Part shown: one piece after another, positions 1 through 10,180 of the stretch
Layout: every line of letters begins with the position of its first letter
Numbering within the stretch: the first letter of the stretch is position 1
Source of the DNA: an uncultured PS1 clade bacterium
GTDB taxonomy: Bacteria; Pseudomonadota; Alphaproteobacteria; MED-G09
Direction: 5' to 3'
Assembly (NCBI GenBank): GCA_902533755.1
Contig: CACANC010000006.1
Location: forward strand, 1-50,654
Length of the DNA: 50,654 nt
Notes under the pieces: model-generated
Seen by the model: the letters and a program-made list of their open reading frames with translations, nothing else
What the model was told of the DNA's origin: nothing
Databases searched by the model: none
Program-made: the position numbers and the translations under genes

Positions 1-99
1 AAGAATATCTCTAGCAACATCTAAAGAGCAATTATCAGATAAAAACTTAGAAACCTGTTCTTTAAGCATTTTCTGATCTTCTGAAAAATCGAAATTCAT
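1..99 (-). CDS. Acyl-CoA dehydrogenase, N-terminal fragment (runs off the window)
   Basis: Only the first 33 codons are present. The reading frame starts at an ATG at 97-99 and stays open to the window edge. An AAGGA ribosome-binding site lies about 7 bases before the ATG. The peptide begins MNFDFSEDQKMLKEQV, the typical helical opening of acyl-CoA dehydrogenases (FxxSExQxxLxxxVxxFL). Such flavoproteins oxidise acyl-CoA thioesters to enoyl-CoA. The family call rests on this N-terminal pattern alone, so the chain-length class is unknown. Confidence 0.7.
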   Translation of the reverse strand, partial: MNFDFSEDQKMLKEQVSKFLSDNCSLDVARDIL

Positions 100-155
100 A
101 ATTTTTTTCCTTAAAAAAATAACAATCTAAACAAAAATAATGAAAATAGCAAAAC

Positions 156-1508
156 TTAGAAACGACAATTCTCATATATTTTTGAAGTATCCTCATTCCA
201 GTTATTTTTGAATTTTTCGATAAGGTTATCAGCAGGGTTTTTCTTAGCGCTAATAATATCTTCTAAATATTTTAGATAATAACTTTCATCTAAATTATTT
301 TTATCTAAATTATTTCTTCTTTTAAGGCCATCTTTTGATATCGATATAACCTCAGATGCCAATTGATAAAGATCTAGTTTATCTAATTTAGAATTTAATC
401 CTTTACTGGGAACTATATTCCTTAATTCTACTAATTCTTGAGGAGATATATTTTTTGTTAATTCTATAGCTGCATCTAGAGAATGATTATCATACATTAA
501 TCCTACCCAAAAAGCCGATAATGCGCATACATGATTTATATTACCTGCATCTGCGCCTCTCATTTCAATAAACTTTTTTAGCCTGGCCTCAGGAAAAATT
601 GTTGTCAGATGAAGCTCCCAATCATCTATAGTTGGATAAAAATCTTTTACTACCTCAATTCTTCTATTAATAAAGTCATCAAAAGTATAGCCAGTTAAAT
701 TAATATACTCTCCATTCCTATTAATAAAATACATAGGAACTTCCATAGCATAATTTACATATCGCTCATAACTCATATCATCATCAAAAATAAAAGTTAA
801 AATGCCTGTTCTATCTGGATCAGTATCCCTCCAAACTTCACTTCTATATGATCTAAAGCCATTAAGAGAGTTTTCACTAAATGGTGAATTAGAAAATAAA
901 GCTGTTGCAACAGGTTGAAGAAGAAATGAAAGCCTTAACTTCTTAACCATGTCCATTTCAGACGAATAATCTAAATTAACCTGAGAAGTGCATGATCTTA
1001 GCATCATATCAAGTCCATGATTACCTTTAGTGGGCATATAACTTCTCATAATATCATATCGTTTTTTAGGCATTATTGGCATTTCATCTCTAGACCAGTC
1101 AGGAGTAAACCCGATAGCTAAAAAATCTAATTCCATTTTTTCTCCAATATTTGATAATTGCTTTTTATGCTCAACTAACTCAAAGAAAGTCTCATGAACA
1201 GTATCTAACATAGCTCCAGAGAGCTCAAACTGACCTGCTGGTTCAAGAGTTATTGAACCTCCGCCTAATTTATTATCCCGAGTGAGAGCAATGACATTTC
1301 CATTTTCATAAACTTGTTTCCACCCATATTCTTCGAAATTCTCAAGAAGCTCTCGAATACCATTCTTGGCGTCATATGAAATTGGTTTGTTTTTATTAAT
1401 ATTGAATGGGAATTTCTCATGCTCTGTTCCAATCTTAAAATCTGATGGGTCTTTTTCTCCATCAGCTATATAACTAATTAATTGATCTTTTGATTCGATT
1501 CTTTCCAT
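156..1508 (-). CDS. gshA: Glutamate-cysteine ligase, plant/alphaproteobacterial type
   Basis: This enzyme joins glutamate and cysteine to gamma-glutamylcysteine, the first step of glutathione synthesis, using ATP in the cytoplasm. The 450-residue length fits the family. GTEHEK at residues 27-32, the GGGSITLEPAGQFE segment near residue 85 and the RSCTSQVNLDY segment near residue 170 are typical of the plant-like class rather than the E. coli GshA class. It starts 31 bp after rsmE on the same strand, an arrangement common in alphaproteobacteria, so the two are probably co-transcribed. No clear ribosome-binding site precedes the ATG. A glutathione transferase and a MAPEG protein elsewhere in the window are consistent with glutathione use. 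Confidence 0.93.
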   Translation of the reverse strand: MERIESKDQLISYIADGEKDPSDFKIGTEHEKFPFNINKNKPISYDAKNGIRELLENFEEYGWKQVYENGNVIALTRDNKLGGGSITLEPAGQFELSGAMLDTVHETFFELVEHKKQLSNIGEKMELDFLAIGFTPDWSRDEMPIMPKKRYDIMRSYMPTKGNHGLDMMLRSCTSQVNLDYSSEMDMVKKLRLSFLLQPVATALFSNSPFSENSLNGFRSYRSEVWRDTDPDRTGILTFIFDDDMSYERYVNYAMEVPMYFINRNGEYINLTGYTFDDFINRRIEVVKDFYPTIDDWELHLTTIFPEARLKKFIEMRGADAGNINHVCALSAFWVGLMYDNHSLDAAIELTKNISPQELVELRNIVPSKGLNSKLDKLDLYQLASEVISISKDGLKRRNNLDKNNLDESYYLKYLEDIISAKKNPADNLIEKFKNNWNEDTSKIYENCRF

Positions 1509-1539
1509 TCTATTTTTTAGTTAATTTTCGCTTAGAAAG

Positions 1540-2280
1540 CTATACCCAATCACCTATAGTTGAATGAAAAAGTGATAAAGAACTAACTATTGCAGTATCA
1601 GATCTTAAAATTCTTGGTCCCAGTGAAATAATACATAAATTTTTAATACTATTAATCTTTTCTCTTTCTTTATCGCTAAAACCACCCTCTGGACCAATAA
1701 GAATAGCCCATTTATTTGATTTGTTTATCTTTTTAATGGATTCAAGTTGTTTTTTTGGATTATTTTCACATTTTTCATCACAAAATATTAAAGTTCGCTC
1801 AGAATCAAAATGATCCCAATTATCAAGTATGTATTCGAGATTTTTTATCTTATTAACCTTTGGAATAAATGTTAAACCGCATTGTTCGGCAGCCTCAATT
1901 GCATTAGATAAGATTTTAGATTCCTTAATAGATTTGTATTGAGTTCTTTCTGTAATAACTGGCCAAATGACTCTAGCGCCTAATTCAGTAATTTTTTGAG
2001 CAATAAAGTCGACTCTTAATTTTTTAACTGGTGCGAAAAGGATCCAAATATCACTAGGCTTATCCTTAAAACCAATTTCTTTTAATGTCTTAACTTTTGA
2101 TATTTTCTTATTTAATTCAAGAAGCTCAACAATCCACTCGCCATCATTTTCATTAAAAATATTAAAATTATCTCCAATATTTAATCGCATAACATTTTTA
2201 ACATAGTGAGTTTGAGATTGATCTAACTCTATAAACCCATTTGTTATTTTTTTATTTATATAAACTCGTATAATTTTCAT
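1540..2280 (-). CDS. rsmE: 16S rRNA (uracil1498-N3)-methyltransferase
   Basis: RsmE is a SPOUT-class methyltransferase that methylates N3 of U1498 of 16S rRNA. The 246-residue protein has the usual N-terminal PUA-like part and a C-terminal knotted SPOUT domain. The SAM-binding signatures GPEGGFS (196-202) and LGPRILRSDTA (220-230) are intact. It lies directly upstream of gshA. A TATAAT box sits only 8 bases before the ATG and there is no ribosome-binding site, so the mRNA is probably leaderless. Confidence 0.95.
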   Translation of the reverse strand: MKIIRVYINKKITNGFIELDQSQTHYVKNVMRLNIGDNFNIFNENDGEWIVELLELNKKISKVKTLKEIGFKDKPSDIWILFAPVKKLRVDFIAQKITELGARVIWPVITERTQYKSIKESKILSNAIEAAEQCGLTFIPKVNKIKNLEYILDNWDHFDSERTLIFCDEKCENNPKKQLESIKKINKSNKWAILIGPEGGFSDKEREKINSIKNLCIISLGPRILRSDTAIVSSLSLFHSTIGDWV

Positions 2281-2288
2281 ATTTCAAT

Positions 2289-2318
2289 ATTATAAAGTAA
2301 AAGATAAATGTTAGGTAA
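2289..2318 (-). promoter_or_regulatory. Candidate promoter of rsmE-gshA (leaderless)
   Basis: On the minus strand TTACCT (2318-2313) and TATAAT (2294-2289) are separated by 18 bases. The -10 box ends 8 bases before the rsmE ATG, so transcription should start at or within a few bases of the start codon. The -35 match is weak (4 of 6). Confidence 0.45.
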
Positions 2319-2343
2319 CTCTAAGAAAATTAAATGACAAATT

Positions 2344-4357
<2,014 letters not shown>

Positions 4358-4398
4358 TTATATTTGGTCAACAAAATATATTCAAAGAATTATTATTT

Positions 4399-4423
4399 GA
4401 TTCAATTATCTATATGTTGAGTC
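4399..4423. promoter_or_regulatory. Two GANTC sites upstream of ccrM
   Basis: GATTC at 4399-4403 and GAGTC at 4419-4423 lie in the 85-bp gap between rnhB and ccrM. GANTC is the expected CcrM target, and methylation of sites in the ccrM promoter is known in Caulobacter. Autoregulation here is an inference. Confidence 0.45.
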
Positions 4424-4424
4424 A

Positions 4425-5039
4425 TTAGTCAGCTGAAGGACTCAATATCTTGCGAATGGGAGAAAATGATTTTCTGTGATGTTTTGTTACACCATAAGCA
4501 TTTAATGCATTTTGGTGATCTTTTGTTCCATATCCTTTATTTTTTTTCCATTTATATTCTGGGTGTTCGTTATCGATATTTAACATAAATTTGTCTCTCT
4601 CAACTTTAGCAATTATTGATGCTGCAGCAATTGACATTGAGATGCTATCACCTTTTATTATACTTTCATGAGGAATATTAAAATTTGGACTTAAATTCCC
4701 ATCTACAAGTATATAATCAGGTTTTATAATTAAATTTTCTAATGCTCTTCTCATAGAAAGAAATGTAGCCTCAAGAATATTTAATTGATCTATTTCATCT
4801 GGTGAAGCGCAACCTATGCCATATTTATGATTTATAAGAATTTCTTCATATAGCTCTATACGTTTTTTTTCCGAAATTTTTTTAGAGTCATTTATACCTT
4901 CAGGTATATAGTTCCTATTTAAAATAACGATTGCTGAATAAACTGGTCCAGCCCAAGGACCTCTTCCCGCCTCATCTACACCAGCAATATTATTAAAATC
5001 TAATTGTCTTTTTTTATCCTCAACAGAAAAATCGGGCAC
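4425..5039 (-). CDS. rnhB: Ribonuclease HII
   Basis: RNase HII cuts RNA in RNA-DNA hybrids and removes single ribonucleotides from DNA. All four acidic active-site residues are visible: D22 and E23 in GVDEAGRGP, D113 in LVDGN, and D131 in KGDSIS; the AAASIIAKVERD helix follows. The 204-residue length is normal. The start is a GTG whose G overlaps the last base of the gcvPB TAG stop (TAGTG), so it is probably translationally coupled to gcvPB. An RNase HII next to ccrM is common in alphaproteobacteria. Confidence 0.95.
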   Translation of the reverse strand: MPDFSVEDKKRQLDFNNIAGVDEAGRGPWAGPVYSAIVILNRNYIPEGINDSKKISEKKRIELYEEILINHKYGIGCASPDEIDQLNILEATFLSMRRALENLIIKPDYILVDGNLSPNFNIPHESIIKGDSISMSIAAASIIAKVERDKFMLNIDNEHPEYKWKKNKGYGTKDHQNALNAYGVTKHHRKSFSPIRKILSPSAD

Positions 5040-6538
5040 TACTCTGCTGCAATTACATCATTCTTTTGCCATCTTAAAACTGGGTTTCTTGCGGCTTTCG
5101 TTTCATCCAATCTTCTAATGGGAGTATAAATTGGAGCCTTCTTAAAGAAATCTTCTCCATCTTGAGTTTTTGAGGCTAATTCCCTAATGGTTTCAATAAA
5201 TTGATCAATAGAATTCTTTGACTCAGTTTCAGTTGGCTCAACAAGTAATGCTCCATGAACAACAAGAGGGAAATATATTGTCATTGGATGGTAACCTTTA
5301 TCTATTAAAGCCTTTGCAAAATCAATTGTCTCAACACCTGTTCCACTTAAGAAATCATCATTGAATAAAACTTCATGCATACAATATCCTTCATAAGCAG
5401 GTGTCAAAATATCCTCTAATGAAGATTTAATATAATTTGCATTCAGAACTGCGTCTTCTGAAACTTGCCTTAAACCGTCAGAACCATGACTCATCATGTA
5501 AGATAAGGCTCTAACAAACATTCCCATTTGGCCATGAAAAACACAAAGCCGACCAAAAGATTTATCAATATCTTTGTCATTATGATTTTCCACTAAATAA
5601 TAATTTTCTTCATCTTTTTTTAAAAGTGGGGCTGGACAGAAATCCTTTAAAATATTAGAGAAAACTACCGGACCAGACCCTGGTCCACCTCCACCATGGG
5701 GTGTAGAAAATGTTTTATGTAAATTGATATGCATAGCATCAATGCCTAAGTCACCAGGCCTCACTTTGCCAACTAAGGCATTAAAGTTAGCTCCGTCACA
5801 ATACAAATAACCACCTGCATCATGAATATAATTTGCTATTTCAATAATATCATCCTCAAAAAGACCACATGTATTTGGATTTGTAATCATTGCTGCAGCA
5901 AAGTCTTTATCTACATTTTCTTTAAAATCATCAAAATTCAATCTACCATTTTTATCAGATTTTATTGTTACAACATCAAAACCTAAAAAAGCAGCAGTTG
6001 CAGGATTAGTACCATGAGCGGAATCAGGGACTAGAACCTTAGTTCGATTACACTCATTTCTTGCTTCTATCGCTTTTTTAATTGCAAGCATTCCACAAAG
6101 TTCACCTTGAGCGCCAGCTTTTGGAGTCATAGTAACAGCTTTCATTCCTGTTAATTCTTTTAACCAAATAGAAATCTCATCTATAAGTTCAAGAGCACCC
6201 TGGCATGTTGATAAAGGTTGAAGTGGATGAACTTCAGAAAATCCTTTTAATCTTGCTAATTTCTCATTTAGTCTTGGATTATGCTTCATTGTACACGAAC
6301 CCAAAGGGTAAAGACCTGCATCAATAGAGTAGTTCTTTCTTGATAATCTAACATAATGTCTAATTGACTCAGGCTCACTTAATCCAGGTAAACCAATTTC
6401 TCGATCCTCAAAACATTCACCAATAAAATTTTCTTTAAATGTTGGTTCATTAAGATCAACTCCAGATTTATCCATACCACCAATCTCAAACAATATTGGC
6501 TCATCGTGATTTAGACCTTTATTCGAATTTTTCATCAT
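5039..6538 (-). CDS. gcvPB: Glycine dehydrogenase (decarboxylating) subunit 2
   Basis: This is the C-terminal half of a split P-protein of the glycine cleavage system. It holds the pyridoxal phosphate: K275 in INLHKTFSTPHGGGGPG is the Schiff-base lysine, and the glycine-rich loop after it is intact. With subunit 1 it decarboxylates glycine and passes the aminomethyl group to the lipoyl arm of GcvH. It overlaps gcvPA by 4 bp (ATGA), so the two subunits should be made together. Length 499 residues is normal for the two-subunit form. Confidence 0.96.
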   Translation of the reverse strand: MMKNSNKGLNHDEPILFEIGGMDKSGVDLNEPTFKENFIGECFEDREIGLPGLSEPESIRHYVRLSRKNYSIDAGLYPLGSCTMKHNPRLNEKLARLKGFSEVHPLQPLSTCQGALELIDEISIWLKELTGMKAVTMTPKAGAQGELCGMLAIKKAIEARNECNRTKVLVPDSAHGTNPATAAFLGFDVVTIKSDKNGRLNFDDFKENVDKDFAAAMITNPNTCGLFEDDIIEIANYIHDAGGYLYCDGANFNALVGKVRPGDLGIDAMHINLHKTFSTPHGGGGPGSGPVVFSNILKDFCPAPLLKKDEENYYLVENHNDKDIDKSFGRLCVFHGQMGMFVRALSYMMSHGSDGLRQVSEDAVLNANYIKSSLEDILTPAYEGYCMHEVLFNDDFLSGTGVETIDFAKALIDKGYHPMTIYFPLVVHGALLVEPTETESKNSIDQFIETIRELASKTQDGEDFFKKAPIYTPIRRLDETKAARNPVLRWQKNDVIAAE

Positions 6539-7878
6539 AAAACCTCATTTGCTGCTTCAATATATGAATTCATATCATCTTCTGTATTAGTTTCCGTACT
6601 AGCAACCACGACAAAATTATCTAATTCCTTATTATTATTAATCAATCTTGATACAGGTATGCCTGCTAGAACACCTTTTTCTGCCATTCTATCAACAAAT
6701 ACTTCGCCCTTAATTGGTAATTCGATAGTAAATTCATTGAAAAAACTTTTGTTTAACAATTTAACTTCTGGGATTTTTAATATTTTTTCTTTCAAATTTA
6801 ATGCTGACTCATGATTAAGTCTTGAAAGGCTCTTAAAACCTTTCTCACCAAGAAGTGTTAAGTGAATTGTAAATGCCAGGCTGCATAGTCCTGAATTTGT
6901 ACATATATTTGATGTAGCTTTTTCTCTTCTAATATGTTGCTCTCTTGCTGATAATGTTAGTACAAAACCTTTTTTTCCATCAACATCTTCAGACTCTCCA
7001 ACAATCCTTCCAGGAATTTGTCTTAAATATTTATTCTTTGTTGATAATAGACCTACATATGGTCCTCCAAAATTCATAGGATTGCCTAGGGACTGACCTT
7101 CGCATGCCACAATATCAGCACCCATTGCGCCTGGGGATTTCATCATTCCTAATGATAAAACTTCAGTTACAACAACAATAAGCAATGCTCCCTTACTTTG
7201 AACAAATTCTGCTAAAGATGATAAATCATAACAAGAGCCAAAAAAGTCTGGATTTTGTACGACTACACAAGCAGTATTTTCATCAACTTCATTAAATAAA
7301 TAATCAATATCAATAGAAAAATTTCTATTATAAAAAAACTCGCTATCTTTAATCCCTGATACAGTTTTGATAACATCTGCATAATGAGGGTGGATTGTAT
7401 TTGATAAAATAACTTCATTTCTTTTAGTTATTCTTTTCGCCATTGATACTGCTTCAGCAGCAGCTGTTGACCCGTCATACATAGATGCATTAGAAATATC
7501 CATGCCAGTTAAGAGAGATACCTGAGTTTGGAATTCATATAGATATTGCAATGTTCCCTGTGATATTTCTGGTTGATACGGGGTATATGAAGTCAAAAAT
7601 TCTGATCTTTGAATAATATGATCCACACTTGCAGGAATATGATGTTTATATGATCCACCACCAATGAAAAAATTGCTATTATCTGCATGGAGATTTTTAT
7701 CAGACAAAAGGGATAAATGTTTTTCTACTTCCATTTCAGTTTTATGATTAGGTAAATCAAATTTTGGATTAATACTTACTTTCTCAGCAATATTAGAAAA
7801 AAGTTCATCAATATTATTCACTCCAATAGTGTTTAACATTTCTTCTCTATCATTTTTAGTTAATGGTAAATATCTCAT
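6535..7878 (-). CDS. gcvPA: Glycine dehydrogenase (decarboxylating) subunit 1
   Basis: This is the N-terminal half of the split P-protein and pairs with gcvPB. It shows the family's opening (MRYLPLTxxDRxxML), FFIGGGSYKHHIPASVD near residue 70, and the TPYQPEISQGTLQ segment near residue 97. It has no PLP lysine of its own; its role is structural and completes the active site. The ATG follows the gcvH TAA stop with no gap. The split form is usual in Bacillus and many alphaproteobacteria. Confidence 0.95.
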   Translation of the reverse strand: MRYLPLTKNDREEMLNTIGVNNIDELFSNIAEKVSINPKFDLPNHKTEMEVEKHLSLLSDKNLHADNSNFFIGGGSYKHHIPASVDHIIQRSEFLTSYTPYQPEISQGTLQYLYEFQTQVSLLTGMDISNASMYDGSTAAAEAVSMAKRITKRNEVILSNTIHPHYADVIKTVSGIKDSEFFYNRNFSIDIDYLFNEVDENTACVVVQNPDFFGSCYDLSSLAEFVQSKGALLIVVVTEVLSLGMMKSPGAMGADIVACEGQSLGNPMNFGGPYVGLLSTKNKYLRQIPGRIVGESEDVDGKKGFVLTLSAREQHIRREKATSNICTNSGLCSLAFTIHLTLLGEKGFKSLSRLNHESALNLKEKILKIPEVKLLNKSFFNEFTIELPIKGEVFVDRMAEKGVLAGIPVSRLINNNKELDNFVVVASTETNTEDDMNSYIEAANEVL

Positions 7879-8250
7879 TTAATCACCTATATGTTTCTGA
7901 TATTCTTCTTCAGACATAAGCCCTGAAAGCTCGTCATTATTAGAAATTTCAATTTCGTAAAACCAACCCTTACCAACAGGATCTTCGTTTACTATTTCTG
8001 GGGTTGAATTTAGATCTTCATTGGATTTTATTATTGTACCAGAAACTGGAGAATACACTTCACTTGCTGCCTTTACAGATTCAACAACAGCAATATCTTT
8101 TCCAATTTCTGCAGTTATACCTTCCTCTGGTAGTTCAACAAAAACAATATCTCCCAGTTGCTCACTTGCATATGCAGTGATGCCTACAACACCAATATTG
8201 TCTTCTACTTTTATCCATTCATGATCCTTAGTAAAATAAATTTCAGCCAT
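7879..8250 (-). CDS. gcvH: Glycine cleavage system H protein (lipoyl carrier)
   Basis: GcvH carries the aminomethyl intermediate between the P, T and L proteins on a lipoyl-lysine. K60 in the ESVKAASE motif is the lipoylation site. I choose the ATG at 8248-8250, giving MAEIYFTKDHEW and 123 residues, because family members begin at this point; an in-frame start 12 codons earlier would lie inside the end of gcvT. The ATG follows the gcvT stop by 1 base. No lipoyl synthase or L-protein gene is in the window. Confidence 0.95.
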   Translation of the reverse strand: MAEIYFTKDHEWIKVEDNIGVVGITAYASEQLGDIVFVELPEEGITAEIGKDIAVVESVKAASEVYSPVSGTIIKSNEDLNSTPEIVNEDPVGKGWFYEIEISNNDELSGLMSEEEYQKHIGD

Positions 8251-8251
8251 T

Positions 8252-9388
8252 TTATTTGTTACCCCTAAAATATTTATGCTCAACAAAAGGAAGTGAAGTT
8301 ATTTCTGCTGGTATTAAATTACCTCTGACATTTAACAACACTTCACATTCACTTTTTAGGATATCTGAATTAATGTATCCCATAGCAATTGGTGTTTGGA
8401 GTGAAGGTGAATACCCTCCACTAGTGATTTCGCCTATTGTTTTTTCATTTTTATCAAAAATTTGTGTTCCTTCTCTGGCCGGAAGTTTACCTAAAGGCTT
8501 AATACCAACTAATTTTCTTTCAACCCCATTTTCTAAATCCTTTTTGATGTGTTCATGGCCAATAAAACCGCCATTTTCGATTCTTTCTTTTGGAATAGAC
8601 CATATTAAACCAGCTTCGATTGGTGATATAGAAGAAGAAATGTCATTTCCATACAAACAAAGTCCTGCTTCCATTCTTAAAGAATTTCTAGCACCCAAAC
8701 CAGCAAGTCTAACACCTTCGCATTGTAAAAGTTCGTTTATAAATTTTTCTGCATATCTATCTTTTATTGATATTTCAAAACCATCTTCACCAGTATATCC
8801 ACATCTAGAAACAAAAAATTTTTCGTTATCATAATTAAACCAATCAGCTGTCATGAAAGGCATATCATCAATTTCCTGAAAAAAAGTCTTCAAAATATTT
8901 GATGAGTTTGGCCCTTGTAATGCTATTAGAGCTCTATCTTCAATCAATTCAATTTTATAGGCTTTATTTAAGTTGCTATATAAATGATCAAGGTCTTTAG
9001 AGGTACAATCTGCATTAACAACAAGCCAGACATGATCTTCCTCAAAAGATCTATAGATCATTAGATCATCAATAATCTTACCTTCGTTATTAAGAAATTG
9101 TGTATATTTAATTTGACCAGGCGCTATCTTAGAAAAAGAAATAGGAAGTATCTTTTCCATTGCATCATAAACCATTGGTCCTGATATTTTAATCTGCCCC
9201 ATATGTGAAACATCAAAAATACTTACAGAATTTCTTGTATGATTATGTTCAGCAATAATACCGTTTTCATATTGAATAGGTAAATAATATCCAGCAAAAT
9301 TTACTAATTTCGCGCTATTCTCGTTGTGAATTTTGTATAAAGGGGTAGTTTTAAGATTTTGTTCTAAACCCCAATAAGCCTCAGACAT
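8252..9388 (-). CDS. gcvT: Aminomethyltransferase (glycine cleavage T protein)
   Basis: GcvT moves the methylene group from the aminomethyl-lipoyl arm of GcvH to tetrahydrofolate and releases ammonia. The family signatures SIFDVSHMGQIKISG, a tetrahydrofolate-site segment FVSRCGYTGEDGFEI and GLGARNSLRMEAGLCLYG are all present. The start is the ATG at 9386-9388, which has GGAG 6 bases upstream and gives 378 residues. An earlier in-frame ATG at 9436 would lie inside the glycine riboswitch and has no ribosome-binding site. It is the first gene of the riboswitch-controlled gcvT-H-PA-PB-rnhB run. Confidence 0.95.
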   Translation of the reverse strand: MSEAYWGLEQNLKTTPLYKIHNENSAKLVNFAGYYLPIQYENGIIAEHNHTRNSVSIFDVSHMGQIKISGPMVYDAMEKILPISFSKIAPGQIKYTQFLNNEGKIIDDLMIYRSFEEDHVWLVVNADCTSKDLDHLYSNLNKAYKIELIEDRALIALQGPNSSNILKTFFQEIDDMPFMTADWFNYDNEKFFVSRCGYTGEDGFEISIKDRYAEKFINELLQCEGVRLAGLGARNSLRMEAGLCLYGNDISSSISPIEAGLIWSIPKERIENGGFIGHEHIKKDLENGVERKLVGIKPLGKLPAREGTQIFDKNEKTIGEITSGGYSPSLQTPIAMGYINSDILKSECEVLLNVRGNLIPAEITSLPFVEHKYFRGNK

Positions 9389-9397
9389 ATAATCTCC

Positions 9398-9436
9398 ATG
9401 ACAGAATAGTTGTTTCCAACTGCCCTCCTCTGTCAT
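9398..9436 (-). promoter_or_regulatory. Likely expression platform of the glycine riboswitch
   Basis: The bases that close aptamer 2 (ATGACAGA, minus strand 9436-9429) are perfectly complementary to TCTGTCAT (9405-9398). The second copy ends immediately before the GGAG ribosome-binding site of gcvT. Inside lies a 5-bp hairpin with a GAAA tetraloop (9421-9408). Glycine binding should keep the first copy in aptamer 2 and prevent this outer stem. No U-tract follows, so control is more likely at translation initiation than by termination; that is an inference. Confidence 0.6.
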
Positions 9437-9591
9437 TGGACCCTGAGAGATTTGACAACCTTAGTTGCTTACCCCGTCGGAGAAGTATTAAACTTACTTT
9501 CCAGAGTTTTATGATATTTGCGGTCCTTTTGCCTGAGAGTTTCCGAGGGCGGTTGCTCCTTCGGCGCTATAAAAGTCTCTCCCGCAAATAT
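9428..9591 (-). ncRNA. Tandem glycine riboswitch (gcvT motif)
   Basis: Read on the minus strand, aptamer 1 spans about 9591-9510: GCGGGAGAGA, GCCGAAGGAGCAA and CTCTCAGGCAAAAGGACCGC are near-exact matches to the glycine aptamer consensus. Aptamer 2 spans about 9505-9428: CTCTGG, TCTCCGACGGGGTAAG, TCTCTCAGGGTCC and the closing CAGAG. The two aptamers are joined by a short AT-rich linker. Such tandem riboswitches bind glycine and usually turn on the gcv operon. The downstream gene is gcvT, which supports the call. Confidence 0.95.
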
Positions 9592-9594
9592 CTA

Positions 9595-9608
9595 GAATCA
9601 ATTGATTC
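9595..9608. repeat. 14-bp palindrome GAATCAATTGATTC at the gcv transcription start
   Basis: The sequence is a perfect inverted repeat and holds two GANTC sites (GAATC and GATTC), the expected CcrM target. It sits between the gcv -10 box and the riboswitch, so it could be a regulator site or a 5'-end hairpin. Confidence 0.5.
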
Positions 9609-9615
9609 TTTTAAT

Positions 9616-9644
9616 ATAATTAAACATATATAAAATTTTGTCAA
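9616..9644 (-). promoter_or_regulatory. Promoter of the gcv operon
   Basis: A perfect -35 TTGACA (9644-9639) is followed after 17 bases by AATTAT (9621-9616, 4 of 6 matches). The predicted start near 9609 lies at the upstream edge of a 14-bp palindrome (9595-9608) and about 18 bases before the riboswitch. Confidence 0.6.
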
Positions 9645-9649
9645 TTTGG

Positions 9650-10102
9650 TTATTCAAGCCCAATAAGAACTTTATATGATGAACCTGTTCTGCCCTCTTC
9701 AATTTTTGATCTGAGTCCCTCTATAGGAACTGAAAAGGAACTTATTTTTTGATTCTTAAGTTTTACAGAAACAATTTTTGACCACTTATCTATAACTGTA
9801 TCATCTGGTCCAACAAATGCTATAAAAAGGTTAATCCTTAAATTTTCTAGTGTCACAGTATCGCTATTAATGACATCACCAAAAATACCAACATCAAAAT
9901 TAATATTCTTCCTTCTTAGGTTATATTCACAAATCATTATTGTTCTATTTAGTTCAATAACTAGATCAGATCTGTCTATCTCTTTTGTCTCACTTCCTTT
10001 TAATATAGCAGCTCTTGGGCATGGACCAGGATCAAAATAAGCAGAATCTGAACAACTAACCAAAAAAACTAAAAAATAGATAATAAAAAAATATTTGAAC
10101 AT
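9650..10102 (-). CDS. Putative lipoprotein of unknown function
   Basis: The 150-residue protein starts with a short signal sequence and a lipobox, FLVSC with the cysteine at residue 17, so it should be lipid-anchored, probably in the outer membrane. I use the ATG at 10100-10102 because an earlier in-frame start would put 25 extra residues before the signal sequence. The mature part begins with a CPRAAILKGS segment that resembles short conserved alphaproteobacterial lipoproteins near ispH, but I cannot name a family. It precedes the gcv promoter and is divergent from ispH (78 bp between the starts). Confidence 0.7.
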   Translation of the reverse strand: MFKYFFIIYFLVFLVSCSDSAYFDPGPCPRAAILKGSETKEIDRSDLVIELNRTIMICEYNLRRKNINFDVGIFGDVINSDTVTLENLRINLFIAFVGPDDTVIDKWSKIVSVKLKNQKISSFSVPIEGLRSKIEEGRTGSSYKVLIGLE

Positions 10103-10180
10103 TTTGTTTTCCAAAAATATAACTCTTAAATTGAAAATAAAATTGTATAATAAGTATATATTAGTTAAATCAGACATAAA

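Noticed and set aside
8256-8834. Plus-strand frame of 192 codons opposite gcvT
   Set aside because: It is the antisense of a certain gene; its Ser/Pro-rich, patternless product is what an opposite-strand shadow looks like.
9389-9436. Longer gcvT starting at the ATG at 9436
   Set aside because: The extra 16 codons overlap the riboswitch and its expression platform, while the ATG at 9388 has GGAG at a good distance and fits the family start.
9436-9633. Plus-strand frame of 65 codons over the region upstream of gcvT
   Set aside because: It runs antisense through the tandem glycine riboswitch, whose conserved RNA sequence explains the bases; no ribosome-binding site and no family resemblance.
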